IMG/VR virus record: IMGVR_UViG_3300047547_000041 | Span: 62,001 to 126,000 of that record | Length of the DNA: 64,000 nucleotides | Reading direction: 5' to 3' (one strand) | Origin: a virus | Shown: positions 30,171 to 39,390 of the stretch, piece after piece | How positions within the stretch are numbered: the first letter of the stretch is position 1 | Layout: the number at the start of each line of letters is the position of its first letter | Made by a program: the position numbers and the translations under genes | Notes under the pieces: generated by a model | What the model was told of the DNA's origin: nothing | The model's database searches: none | The model's input: only the letters and a program-made list of their open reading frames with translations

Positions 30171-32465
30171 ATGGGTACAAAAAGACTGATTGGCATTCTG
30201 CCCGATCAAATTCCAAGAAATTCTGATTTGGGGACACTTGCTTTCCAAAGTTCGGAATATGTCCGTGTTACCAGACTCGCATCAGATTCTTTTGTTGCTG
30301 TTGGTAAGGCTATCGCTTCACACCCATTGGATGTTGTTGGTGATCTAAACAACACTGGTTCATATCGAATCGGTGGAAACGTTATTCTGTCCACAACTAC
30401 ATTGGGTAACAGTGTAGTCAATTCATCGCTTACAAGTGTTGGAACAATCACAAGTGGTACATGGTCAGGTTTGTTCGGAAACATTTCTGGTGCAAATCTG
30501 ACGAACCTTACTGCCGGAAACTTGACCGGTACAATTCCTTCTGTTGTTCTCGGCAATTCCTCACTTTATGTTGGTACAACTCAGGTTGCGTTGAATAGAC
30601 CTTCAGGCAATCTCGCACTTTCTGGTATCACATCGATTCAATAGCCCGGTTCTACATCGGGTACTGTAACGTTGGTTCCTAACGCTGTTGCTGGTACAAC
30701 TACACTGACTCTTCCAACATCGAGTGGCACCATTGCACTGTTGGCAAACAACCTTGGTAGCTTTGCTCCAACAACATCGGAGGAATTGCTAAGTGTTATC
30801 AGTGATGAAAGTGGTTCCGGCCAATTGGTGTTTTCAAACTCGCCAACATTGACAACCCCAACAATTTCAACGTCGATCAAATCAAATTCTTCAACGTTCT
30901 CTATTGTGCCGGAAACCGTGACAACATTGAATGTCGGTGGTTCCGATTTGACCGACTTAACTATTGGTGCAAACACAACTACATCTCAAACTGTAAACAT
31001 TGCAACAGGCGCGACAACAACTGGAAACACCAAGTCAATTTTTATTGGTACCGGTGGTCTGAGTGGTTCAACCACTAATGTTACTATTGGTAGTAACACA
31101 GGCGCAGGAACTTTGCAAATTAACAGTCCATCAGTATCTTTCTCTGGCAATATGAATGTTGATGGTAGTGTTACTGGCAACACAGCAACATTTGTTTCGT
31201 CCGCAACTTCGAGGACATTTAATTCAACAGTCGCTACTGGTACTGCGCCATTTGTCGTGAACTCGACAACCCGTGTCGCGAATTTGAATGTTGCTGCTGC
31301 TGATGTTGCTGACAGGCTTACAACTCCTAGAACTATCAGTCTCAGCGGCGCTGTGACGGGCAGCGTGTCATTTAATGGTAGCTCAAATGTTAATATCGTA
31401 ACATCGGTTACAGGCTCAATTACGCCATCTAGTATTGTTACCACACAGCAGGGTGCGCTGAGTGGTTTCAGAAATCGAATTACTAACGGTGACGCAGTTT
31501 CATCTATTGTATATCCAACATCCACTATTACCGCTGGCAATTCGGGGTTTTCCGGTCCCGCGAGATGGAAAATTGTACTGAACAATATAACCGGGCTGGC
31601 AATTACACAAACTTCTATTATCAACACCAACGCTACAACAACACCTGTTGGCGGCATTAAACAAGCCGTAAGTTCTGCTGGTCCAGCCTCAATTGGCGCA
31701 ACTCAATACTACCCTGGTATTCATCAAGTTATTGAGAGTGTAAACTGTGTTGATCTTTCTCAAAAAACTATTACAGTTTCTTTCTATTTTAGGTCTTCTG
31801 TGTCTGGAACATATGCGCTTGCTATTGGACAACATTCGGATGCATCAAACGCTAACCCATCGTTTAGTTATGTGACAACTTTTACTATAGCTGTTGGTCA
31901 GGGCACTACGTTCCCTACCAGAATTGTTAAAACTATCCCCGCTGGTGGTATTACTCAAATTGCTTCGGCTAATGGTAATAAGGGAATTTCAATTTACATT
32001 GGTGCTATTGCAGGTTCAAATTTTGTTGCTGCTGCTGATACATGGACAAATACTTTTGCTGTTTCTACTGCGAATGCAACAAATTGGGCGGCAACCGCAA
32101 GTGCGGTAATTGAAGCATATAACATTCAATTGGAAGAAGGGCCAGTCGCAACACCATTTGAAAAAAGAACAGTCAGTGCTGAAAACCTACTGGTTAACAG
32201 GTATGTAGTTATTACAACTCGTCCCGTGTCATTTCTTGGATACAGCCCAAATGCGAATGGTATCGCATACATGAATTATCATTTCCCCACGCCTATGAGA
32301 ATTGCTCCAACACCAACATCAAATTTTACGGTTAGTGCAAATACTACGGGGTCATTTCTTGATGTTGGTGTTGATGGTATGACACTATCCGCTGTGAGGA
32401 CTGATGCGGCAGCATCAATCTCGGCAACATACAACACAGGCAACATCATTTCAGCGGAGTTCTAA
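30171..32465 (+). CDS. Tail fibre protein, one internal UAG
   Basis: The protein has 764 residues and is a paralogue of the preceding gene. A UAG at 30,642-30,644 sits in GITSIQ-UAG-PGSTSGTVTLVP, exactly matching the first UAG of the paralogue. Related phage fibres usually have an aromatic or hydrophobic residue before the PGSTSGT-type motif. The C-terminal half (GARWKIVLNN, YNIQLEEGPVATPFEKRTVSAENLLVNRYV) is a typical receptor-binding/collar-like region. A terminator follows at 32,512-32,536. Confidence 0.8.
30624..30715 (+). repeat. 92-base exact repeat, copy 2
   Basis: Identical to 28,264-28,355; see that entry. The UAG at 30,642-30,644 is inside it. Confidence 0.85.
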
Positions 32466-32511
32466 GTAATTCAAAACTATAAGTCAGGGACAAAAAGTAA
32501 GGAAGGATTTG

Positions 32512-32536
32512 AGAGGGCTTCGGCCCTCTTTTCTTT
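32512..32536 (+). terminator. Rho-independent terminator after the fibre genes
   Basis: AGAGGGC, loop TTCG, GCCCTCT, then TTTCTTT. It is placed 46 bases after the last fibre stop codon. Confidence 0.88.
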
Positions 32537-32538
32537 GG

Positions 32539-32544
32539 TAAGTA
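32539..32544 (+). promoter_or_regulatory. Late-promoter-like TAAGTA
   Basis: TAAGTA lies immediately after the terminator and 24 bases before the holin-like gene, as expected for a new transcription unit. Confidence 0.4.
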
Positions 32545-32568
32545 GGAAATCGCATATTGAGGTAAAAC

Positions 32569-32841
32569 ATGTCACCCGCAAGAAACAGACTTTAGGAAAT
32601 CATCACTGACAGTAAAGACAAAAGATTGTCGCTGACCAAAATTGGTTCGTTCATGTCTTACATCATCATGAGTGTTGGTTTCGTTTACATCACCATGAAA
32701 ATTGGTTTTGTTGCTGAAATGTGGATGATCTATGCCGCTGTTATGTCGGGTCATCAAACACTCAATAAGTTCTTGTCCCTGAAGTATGGCGCAGACAAGA
32801 ATACCTCTAACGAAAGTTCAAACGATGGCACTCCCAAGTGA
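32569..32841 (+). CDS. Small membrane protein, holin-like, one internal UAG
   Basis: The protein has 90 residues. MSPARNRL is followed by UAG (32,593-32,595), then EIITDSKDKRLSLTKIGSFMSYIIMSVGFVYITMKIGF. The DSKDxRLSLTKIG stretch before a membrane helix is a recurring pattern in small phage membrane proteins, so the N-terminal part upstream of UAG belongs to the protein. There are two hydrophobic helices (about residues 28-46 and 50-66) and a polar tail. A holin role is possible but not shown. A GAGG site precedes the ATG. Confidence 0.6.
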
Positions 32842-34645
32842 TTTGAAATCAAGTCTCAAGAATCAGTCAAAATCATCTGATATTGAAAAGAGTCTTGAGA
32901 AACAAAACCAAAATATTGGCGAAACGCTCAAGGAATCAATCAAGGATGGTTTCACTGAAGCTAAGAGTAGTGCTTCGGAATTCCGTACCAAATACTTTTC
33001 TCGTAGAGGTATTGGTAGAGAAACCATTCGAGGTGGTTTGTCAATTGCGGAAGAAATCATCCCGTTCGCAAAGAGTATCACAACGCCTATCAAGATGACG
33101 CTTGAGCGTGATTTGCAGGCTGAAATCAAGACTAAACGCGCACTGAACAATACTGAACTCAAGCGTGATGAAAAGGCTCAAAACGTCTTGCTTGAAAAGT
33201 TTGGCGAGTCTGTCAAAGACCAAGAACAAGGTCTGAGGGACAAGTTCAAACAAATCATGAAACTCAAGGAAGAGGGTTTCAATGAACGTGACATTTTCGC
33301 TCAAGAAGGTTTCAAAGACTTCGAGAAGTTCTTTTACAACAGTTTCAAGAAAACTGAAATCTCGCAAGATTCAAACCAAGAAAGTGGTTTGGGTGGTGAA
33401 ACCACAACCGCAATCAAAGAACAGACAAAGATCATCACCGATCAAACTCAGGCGTTGCGTGATCAAACGCCCATTCTGAGCGCACAGGAAGAATCTCTAA
33501 AGAATATCAACACTTTGGTTGAACAGGTTGCAAATAGCCCACTGGCTAAAGAAATTCTGAACGATTACCAAACCAAACTCGAACAAATCATTAAGACTCG
33601 CGCAGAACAACAACCAAAAACTCTCAGTGATGAAGAAAAGGTTGCAAAGACTGTCACGGAGTTGGACGCTTTTACAGAATATCGAAAACTCAACAAAGAC
33701 CTTGAAAATAAGTTGAAGCCTATTGTTGAGAAAGAGACTGTCAAAAAGAAAGTTTCCGAAAATCCCGGTTTGCCACTGATTACGAAACTTGAGAAACAGA
33801 AAGATCAGCTACCATTTAAGAAAACGGGTGTTGCAACTGGTTCTGCACTGTTGATGCAATTGCTTGAACGCGCGGGTTCAAACCCTAGTGATTCTATTGC
33901 TCAAAAACGTGCACAAGAAACACAAAAGGAAAACGAACTGGTTCACAATGAACTGCAATCCGAACAAAACAAAAAAATTGATACTGTAGCACAAAACACC
34001 GATGAAACCGTCACGGTTTTGAAATCAATTGAGGCAAAACTTGATAAGGGTGGTGACGACACTGGTTCTTTCTATGATCGTCTGAAAGACCGATTTGGTG
34101 GTGTTATTGGCGGTGGCGGTGGAAAGGGTGGCAAGGTAACGCCTCCGAAACCATCCCCGGGCGATGCTGGAAAAGCTAGCAAACTTGGAAAAATTGGTAA
34201 AGCTGGAAAAATGGGTTCGAGTCTTTTGAAGAAGATTCCGGGCGTTGGTCTTGCCGCTGGCATCGGTCTTGCGGGTAGTGCATTGCTTGATGGTGACTTT
34301 GTTGGTGCCGGGCTGAACCTTGCTTCCGGTGTTGCATCAACGGTTCCGGGTATTGGAACCGCAATTTCTTTGGGTCTTGATGGTATCGATATGGCGAGAG
34401 ATTTGACCGCTGTGACAGATAATATTTCCGCTGGTGTGGATATGTTGCCCGATGTTTTGGAGAAAGCCGCAGATTCGAATCAATCGTTCATGGATGTTAT
34501 CAAACAATCTCAAACACCATCAATTGTTGATGCATCAACAGTGAACAACAATACATCGATTCAATATGTTGCGCCAAGGGTAAGAAATCCTGAACCAACA
34601 TTTGAGCGTCTTAGTAATTCCAGATATGACACAAGGGTGAACTGA
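32825..34645 (+). CDS. Tape-measure-like virion protein
   Basis: The protein has 606 residues. The start MALPSDLKSSL at 32,825 overlaps the previous gene. The N-terminal 400 residues are long charged helices (KSLEKQNQNIGETLKESIKDGFTE, QTKIITDQTQALRDQTP). A Gly-rich linker (GVIGGGGGKGGK) follows, then a hydrophobic Gly/Ala segment (LLKKIPGVGLAAGIGLAGSALL, VPGIGTAISLGLDGIDMARD). Helical length with a late hydrophobic segment fits a tape measure or an internal tail/hub protein; T4 gp29 is of similar length (590). The match to gp29 is inferred from length and composition. Confidence 0.45.
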   Translation: MALPSDLKSSLKNQSKSSDIEKSLEKQNQNIGETLKESIKDGFTEAKSSASEFRTKYFSRRGIGRETIRGGLSIAEEIIPFAKSITTPIKMTLERDLQAEIKTKRALNNTELKRDEKAQNVLLEKFGESVKDQEQGLRDKFKQIMKLKEEGFNERDIFAQEGFKDFEKFFYNSFKKTEISQDSNQESGLGGETTTAIKEQTKIITDQTQALRDQTPILSAQEESLKNINTLVEQVANSPLAKEILNDYQTKLEQIIKTRAEQQPKTLSDEEKVAKTVTELDAFTEYRKLNKDLENKLKPIVEKETVKKKVSENPGLPLITKLEKQKDQLPFKKTGVATGSALLMQLLERAGSNPSDSIAQKRAQETQKENELVHNELQSEQNKKIDTVAQNTDETVTVLKSIEAKLDKGGDDTGSFYDRLKDRFGGVIGGGGGKGGKVTPPKPSPGDAGKASKLGKIGKAGKMGSSLLKKIPGVGLAAGIGLAGSALLDGDFVGAGLNLASGVASTVPGIGTAISLGLDGIDMARDLTAVTDNISAGVDMLPDVLEKAADSNQSFMDVIKQSQTPSIVDASTVNNNTSIQYVAPRVRNPEPTFERLSNSRYDTRVN

Positions 34646-35058
34646 TGAACTATCCAGTTAATCACAATTTGCATCCATTTAACGTTTACAATCAAAACAG
34701 GTTTGATATGACATACCTTGACATTTATGTTTCGACTGGTACAGACTTTGAGTTTACTTTTGATGTGAGCGAATTCATCGAGCCGGAAGACGATTAGCTT
34801 GATGGTTCGTGGACAATTGAAACCGTTTACTCTCAAAGCCGATATTCAAAAGTTAAACAGAATTTCTCGACGGAGATTTTGAATTCAAGAGAAATCAAAA
34901 TCAGTTTGCAAGATTCGCAGACCGTAAATCTCAAATACAATAAATATGTGTATTCGGTTTTTCTTGTAAAAGATTCTGCGAAGCGAACCCTTATTTCTGA
35001 AGGCGTGATGCAAGTAAATCAGATTGTGACTCCTAACAGACAGAATGGGGGAATTTAA
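34645..35058 (+). CDS. Virion-associated beta protein, one internal UAG
   Basis: The protein has 137 residues. It overlaps the previous gene (TGATG) and the next (TAATG). The N-terminal part FEFTFDVSEFIEPEDD is followed by UAG (34,795-34,797), then LDGSWTIETVYSQSRYSKV and YNKYVYSVFLVKDSAKRTLISEGVMQV. That reads as one small beta-sandwich of the kind found beside neck genes. The function is unknown; its place directly before gp13 suggests a neck or tail-completion role. Confidence 0.6.
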
Positions 35059-36023
35059 TGCCTATCATTTCGACTAGAGAAGAATTCATTGACAATGTGA
35101 AACGCCGCCTTGGATGGCCCGTTATCAGTTTGGAACTTGAAGAAAACCAGATTGACGACCGTGTTGATGAAGCAATCGATTTTTTCTTTGATTTCCACTA
35201 TGACGGTACTGTTAGAACCTACTTGAAGCACCAACTGAGTGCAACAGAGGTATCATTCGTGAGTCCTGCTTAGGGAATCATTCCGGGTGAGCGTTTGGAA
35301 CGCTCAGATGGCTCAGGGTTCACCGTTTTGAGTGTTGCCAATGGCTCAGGTAGTGTCCTCACAAAAAACTCGTCTGGTGTCCAAATTGGCGAAACGCTGA
35401 CCGGTAACATGTCCGGTGTCACTGTTGTGATTGACGCTGTTGATATCGGAGACATTGAAAACCGGTTCATCGACCTTCGTGACATTAACGGTAACCATGT
35501 GATTCGAGGCGTTTCAAGAATTGTTCCGATTGAGAGTGCATCCGGTACGTCAAATGGTCATGTGTTTGATGCGCGTTATCACGCAACAATTGACGCTTTG
35601 TATACCATCAATCATGGCGGAATGCTTGACTACAGCATTGCAATGTCAAACTTGACTTTGTTGGATCAAGTTTTGCGCCCACGCCAATCAGTTCGGTTCA
35701 ACAAGGCTCAAGGGTTGCTGTATGTTGATATGGATTGGGAAAAATACACCCCGGGCGACTAGATCATTGTTGATTGCTTCCGTGTTGTTGATCCTGAAAT
35801 TTTCAGCGACATTTACAATGATCGAAACTTGCAAAAACTTGCCGCAGCATACCTGAAAAAGCAATGGGGTACAAACATCAAGAAATATGCAAACGTTTCT
35901 CTGATTGCTGGTGTCACGATTGACGGTAACACGATTTATCAGGAAGGTGTTGCGGAGTCTGCCGAAGCTGAAACTTCTATCAGGGATAACTATGAAATCC
36001 CACCTATCGGATTCTTTGAGTAA
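35058..36023 (+). CDS. 13: Neck protein gp13, two internal UAGs
   Basis: The protein has 321 residues (T4 gp13: 309). FIDNVKRRLGWPVISLELEENQIDDRVDEAIDFFFDFHYDG is the conserved start. IENRFIDLRD and SVRFNKAQGLLYVDMDW follow, then UAG at 35,760-35,762 in PGD-UAG-IIVDCFRVVDP, then YNDRNLQKLAAAYLKKQWGTNIKKY. At this UAG T4 has Leu and cyanophage homologues mostly Tyr, as I recall. A first UAG (35,271-35,273) precedes a short inserted domain (residues 72-130). gp13 binds the portal and gp14 to close the packaged head. Confidence 0.88.
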
Positions 36024-36817
36024 TGGCAACAATCAACCCATTTTTTAACCGTTCGGCCAAACAAGTCGAGGCCGAATATGTTCAGGACATGATTGAAGAA
36101 TCTATCAAGATTCAGGGTCTTGAGGTTTACTACATTCCTAGAATCCTGAACAATTTTGACAAGATTTTCGGCGAGTCAACTGACGTTTCTTTCAACGTTG
36201 CTATTCCAATGGCAATGTATCCCGAAACTCGTCAATTCATCGGTCAAGACACGTTGACACGTTTCGGTTTGCAGTCTTTCCAAACATGTGATTTTTCTGT
36301 TGGTAGAAGACACTTCGAAGAACAATATCGAGATAATATCCCACCATCGCGTGACCCAAAACTAACTTGGCGACCATGTGAAGGTGACTTGATTTTCATT
36401 TCGTCTAATGTTATTCAGGGCAACCCATCAATTTTTGAAATCAAGTTTGTTGATGATGATTCACCTGTTTGGCACCAATTGGGTAAGAATTTCACATGGA
36501 AACTCAATTGTGAATTGTTCCAATACAGCAAAGAAGAGTTCTCTACCGGTAACACCGAAATTGACAATGATGTGTTCGGAAAGTACAACACAACAAATGA
36601 GAAATACATTTTGTTGGAAATCTCTTCGGATGCCATTCAAACCAGTTTGGCATATGAGCAATCCGGTACACCGATCAATCTTGAGGCATCAGAAAATTCA
36701 GAAACTTCTACTGTTGTGACAACGCCATATGGCGACAACATGGAAATCAAACAAGAATTTTGTGAGAAAATCGTAACTAATGAATGGGATGAATCCGATC
36801 CCTTTGGAGGTTTCTAA
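36023..36817 (+). CDS. 14: Neck protein gp14
   Basis: The protein has 264 residues (T4 gp14: 256). VQDMIEESIKIQGLEVYYIPRIL is the T4 gp14 hallmark, along with EGDLIFISSN and SIFEIKFVDDDSPVWHQLGKNFTWKLNCELFQYSKEEF. It joins gp13 at the head-tail connector. It has a TAATG overlap with gp13 and a TAATG overlap with gp15. No UAG. Confidence 0.92.
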   Translation: MATINPFFNRSAKQVEAEYVQDMIEESIKIQGLEVYYIPRILNNFDKIFGESTDVSFNVAIPMAMYPETRQFIGQDTLTRFGLQSFQTCDFSVGRRHFEEQYRDNIPPSRDPKLTWRPCEGDLIFISSNVIQGNPSIFEIKFVDDDSPVWHQLGKNFTWKLNCELFQYSKEEFSTGNTEIDNDVFGKYNTTNEKYILLEISSDAIQTSLAYEQSGTPINLEASENSETSTVVTTPYGDNMEIKQEFCEKIVTNEWDESDPFGGF

Positions 36818-37638
36818 TGATTCCGGGTTTCACTGGTCATCAAGTAATTCGTAAAACGGTTGTTGCTTTTGGTAGCTTGTTTTCTCGTTTGTACGTTATC
36901 ACCAGAAATAAGGATGGTGAAATCATTCAATCGAAGAAGATTCCGATCACATATTTGCCAAAGGAAAAGTGGGTTCGTCGTACTGGTGAAAACCCTCTGG
37001 TCACAAACGAAATTTTGACAACTCTTCCGCGTGCTTCGTTCGAGTTGACAAACCTTTCATACAACTCTTCGCGTCAGTTGCCAAAGTTCAACCAAACTTC
37101 CATCAATGGCGGTGGAACACAGGGTTCACCAACGCCTTACGACTTGTCATTTAACCTTTATGTGACCACCAAGACGCTTGATGAAATGTATCAGGTCATG
37201 GAGCAAATTCTTCCATTCTTCAGCCCGGAATAGGTTGTCAGTGTGAAGGTGGACGGTTCATCTGATGGTGTCATGGATGTTCCAATTATTTTGGAAAGCA
37301 ATACAACTGAAGACTCGTATGATGGTGATTTTGTTGACCGTAGAGAAATCATCACGACATTCACGTTTACAGCCAAGGTAAATCTGTATCAGGCAACCAA
37401 GGGTATTGATTACGCCAAAATTGCCGGTATTGTTGATGAATGCTGTAATGATGGTGAAGTGCTTGGTAGAATCAAGAAAGTCATTATCGACATTCCTCAA
37501 GGCAACACAAGGTATACGGCACAAGTTGTGCAGGCTTCAGCCGAAAAGGAAGACTTGCACAAGGTTATCGAATCCGAAAACGAAATGCCTATCGAAGACC
37601 TTATCAAAAACGTGAACATTCATCCTGAGTATTTCTGA
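36817..37638 (+). CDS. 15: Tail sheath stabiliser gp15, one internal UAG
   Basis: The protein has 273 residues (T4 gp15: 272). It has KIPITYLPKEKWVRR, LPRASFELTNLSYNSSRQLPKFNQT, PTPYDLSFNLYVTTKTLDEMYQVMEQILPFFSPE, then UAG at 37,231-37,233, then VVSVKVDGSSDGVMDVPIILES. In T4 this place reads LPYFQPHF, so the UAG aligns with Phe; relatives have Phe or Tyr. gp15 caps the finished tail and joins it to the neck. Confidence 0.9.
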
Positions 37639-38084
37639 TGCCAACGAAAAATCAAAATCAAAGTATCGCTGATGCGCTTGACGTTGAACCTTTCTTCCCT
37701 GAACAGGAAGAGAGTTTTGATATTGTTGAGCAAATCGAGAATTAGCCTGATCAGGGTTCGGTTGATGAATATGCTGAGTAGGCAAAATCAAAGGCAATTG
37801 CCAAGAAACAAATCATTGGTTTGATGCAAACCGCAAATGAGGCAATTTCGGAACTTCATGAAATCGCTCGTTCAACAGAAAAATCTTTCGACTACGAACG
37901 TGTTTTCAAGGGTATTGAGTCGGTTTCGCATCTTGCCAAAACTCTAGTCGATATTGACAAGCCTGTTGAGAAAAAGCAACCACAGAGTTCAACTGTGATT
38001 GACAACAGTGTTACAAACAACACCATGAGTTTGAACACCAATGATGTTTTTGATGCTGTTCGTAGAGCACTGAACAAAGATTAA
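37638..38084 (+). CDS. 16: Small terminase subunit gp16-like, two internal UAGs
   Basis: The protein has 148 residues (T4 gp16: 164). The core AIAKKQIIGLMQTANEAISELHEIARSTEKSFDYERVFKGIESVSHLAKTLVDIDK and the tail VIDNSVTNNTMSLNTNDVFDAVRRAL match gp16 of T4-like phages (helical ring former, then NVTNN-type tail). UAGs are at 37,743 and 37,779, both before the helical core. No methionine lies between the second UAG and about residue 62, so a shortened protein would lose the first helix. Here gp17 does not follow; the - strand lysin gene does, with convergent stops overlapping. Confidence 0.78.
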
Positions 38085-38455
38085 ATCTGACAGAAGACCT
38101 GTTTACCAAGTCTTTTCTTTTTCTTGCATTCATCTGCCCAATGTGGGTAAATGTCGGCGCGATAGAAGTGTGTGGCCCCCTTTGTGGGGTCTTTCTTTTT
38201 CCCATCGAGAATTTCTTGAGCGAGGTTCATTGATTTGAACCATGCTTCCGACTCAGTGACCTTTGGCGAAGTCTTGTTCGGTTTGACCCATGAGAATTGA
38301 TTTTTCTGTTTCACTGTGTCGCAAACACGTTCTTCATCATTTTCCGAACGATTCATGACAACGTGTGCCACAGCGACTTGAGCGACAACCGGTTCTGACC
38401 GACTTTCATGGTAGATGGTTGACGCCAAGCAAATTAGTGCAGTTTGTAGAATCAC
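38081..38455 (-). CDS. SleB-type cell wall hydrolase (endolysin)
   Basis: The protein has 124 residues. TALICLASTIYHESRSEPVVAQVAVAHVVMNRSEN...VCDTVKQKNQFSWV is the Hydrolase_2/SleB signature: Glu in YHESRSEP, the AVAHVVMNR helix, QFSW. It cleaves peptidoglycan and is the likely endolysin. No signal peptide longer than a weak hydrophobic start is seen, so release would need a holin. It is the last gene of the - strand block, and its start overlaps the previous gene by four bases. Confidence 0.85.
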   Translation of the reverse strand: MILQTALICLASTIYHESRSEPVVAQVAVAHVVMNRSENDEERVCDTVKQKNQFSWVKPNKTSPKVTESEAWFKSMNLAQEILDGKKKDPTKGATHFYRADIYPHWADECKKKKRLGKQVFCQI

Positions 38456-38643
38456 GATTTTTCCAACACCCCATCAATTTCTTGATCAGTTGCCCATATT
38501 TGACCACCCGTGTCCAGAAGTTCAATGTTGTGTGGCATGGCATAGTCTTCGGGATCGCGACAAATATAAATCGCCTCACGATGTTCACCATATGCGAAGT
38601 ACCAACAACGTTCACCACGTTCGAAAAATTTCAGTAGCTTCAT
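38452..38643 (-). CDS. Hypothetical protein
   Basis: The protein has 63 residues starting MKLLKFFERGERCWYFAYG, chosen because its ATG overlaps the stop of the upstream gene (TGATG). It resembles small phage proteins with an EAIYICRDPEDYAMP segment. No function is known. Confidence 0.6.
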   Translation of the reverse strand: MKLLKFFERGERCWYFAYGEHREAIYICRDPEDYAMPHNIELLDTGGQIWATDQEIDGVLEKS

Positions 38644-38801
38644 CAGAACCCCACTTCGATCTTGCCATTTTCGCGGGTAACCTTTGCCCATGGCAGTGCC
38701 ACCATAGCAAAAAGAATTACAATCGGTAAAACAATCATCGCGACTGCACCGATGATAGGCAGAGTGAAGAAAATGAAAGTCTTGATTGCGAAGTTGGACA
38801 T
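38643..38801 (-). CDS. Small membrane protein
   Basis: The protein has 52 residues: MSNFAIKTFIFFTLPIIGAV then more hydrophobic residues to about 38, then a polar tail. A TAAGGAAAATC site precedes the ATG. It is the first gene after the hairpin promoter at 38,835-38,863 and lies in an operon with the lysin, so a role in lysis is possible but unproven. Confidence 0.6.
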   Translation of the reverse strand: MSNFAIKTFIFFTLPIIGAVAMIVLPIVILFAMVALPWAKVTRENGKIEVGF

Positions 38802-38834
38802 GATTTTCCTTAGTTGATTTGTTGCGATGTATGA

Positions 38835-38863
38835 ATTATGTCCCTTCGGGACCATCTTGTCAA
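38835..38863 (-). promoter_or_regulatory. Sigma70-type promoter with hairpin spacer
   Basis: On the - strand TTGACA, 17 bases, CATAAT. The spacer holds GTCCC-GAA-GGGAC. Upstream is the conserved CTGTTACAACTTTGTG block. It drives the membrane protein, the 63-aa gene and the lysin. Confidence 0.8.
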
Positions 38864-39262
38864 TCACAAAGTTGTAACAGTTTGTGTGGTTTCAGTGTAG
38901 GTAAGATTCCAACGTTCGGCAATTCTTTTCATTTCGCGTTCAAAACTTGGGGCTCCATTGACGCTCCAAATACCATCATGTGCCCGTTGAAGTTCTGTCA
39001 GAAGATTCAATTGATGAACAGAAAAGAACTTTTCGTATTCAGCCTTTCGATAGCGTTCCATCGAAACAATTGAAGTTCCGTGTCCCACAATACTATCCCA
39101 CGAATTTGCAGTTTCATCATCGATGCAATGACCGACAGCACATTTCAAACCACCATTACCACGATATGCACAACCATAGTCACGAGATGATTGTTCGTAA
39201 CCCTGTTCGCGAATACCGAACAGTGCCTTGTCAAAGATTTCTTGATTGGTCAGTTGAGTCAT
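38864..39262 (-). CDS. Member 1 of a four-copy Cys/His phage family
   Basis: The protein has 132 residues: MTQLTNQEIFDKALFGIREQ, then GCAYRGNGGLKCAVGHCIDDETA. Three more copies occur at 58,110, 58,531 and 62,964. The invariant core CxYRGxxxxKCxVGHCIDDETA could bind metal. The start is set by the duplicated leader AACTTTCAATTGAACATCATG. The function is unknown; the family is probably involved in early host takeover given its promoter and copy number. Confidence 0.65.
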   Translation of the reverse strand: MTQLTNQEIFDKALFGIREQGYEQSSRDYGCAYRGNGGLKCAVGHCIDDETANSWDSIVGHGTSIVSMERYRKAEYEKFFSVHQLNLLTELQRAHDGIWSVNGAPSFEREMKRIAERWNLTYTETTQTVTTL

Positions 39263-39297
39263 GATGTTCAATTGAAAGTTGTGTTGCGATGAAATGA

Positions 39298-39326
39298 ATT
39301 ATGGTTCAGAAATGTTTCAGTGTCAA
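39298..39326 (-). promoter_or_regulatory. Sigma70-type promoter, same cassette without hairpin
   Basis: TTGACA, 17 bases, CATAAT, with the conserved upstream CTGTTACAACTTTGTTG and the downstream TCGCAACACAACTTTCAA leader. The spacer is not palindromic here. Confidence 0.78.
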
Positions 39327-39342
39327 CAACAAAGTTGTAACA

Positions 39343-39370
39343 GAATGAAAAAAGACCCCGAAGGGTCTTT
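39343..39370 (-). terminator. Rho-independent terminator after gp32
   Basis: On the - strand AAAGACCC, TTCG, GGGTCTTT, then TTTTCATT. It lies 20 bases after the gp32 stop. Confidence 0.9.
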
Positions 39371-39390
39371 CGTGTCAGGTCAATCAGAAA

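Noticed and set aside
574-37781. Programmed readthrough signal after UAG
   Set aside because: The codon after UAG differs at nearly all sites (A, C and G all occur first) and no common downstream structure was seen.
1-38084. UGA also recoded (to Trp)
   Set aside because: UGA is used as the true stop of many genes (gp6, gp21, gp8, UAG-containing neighbours) and never interrupts a conserved frame.
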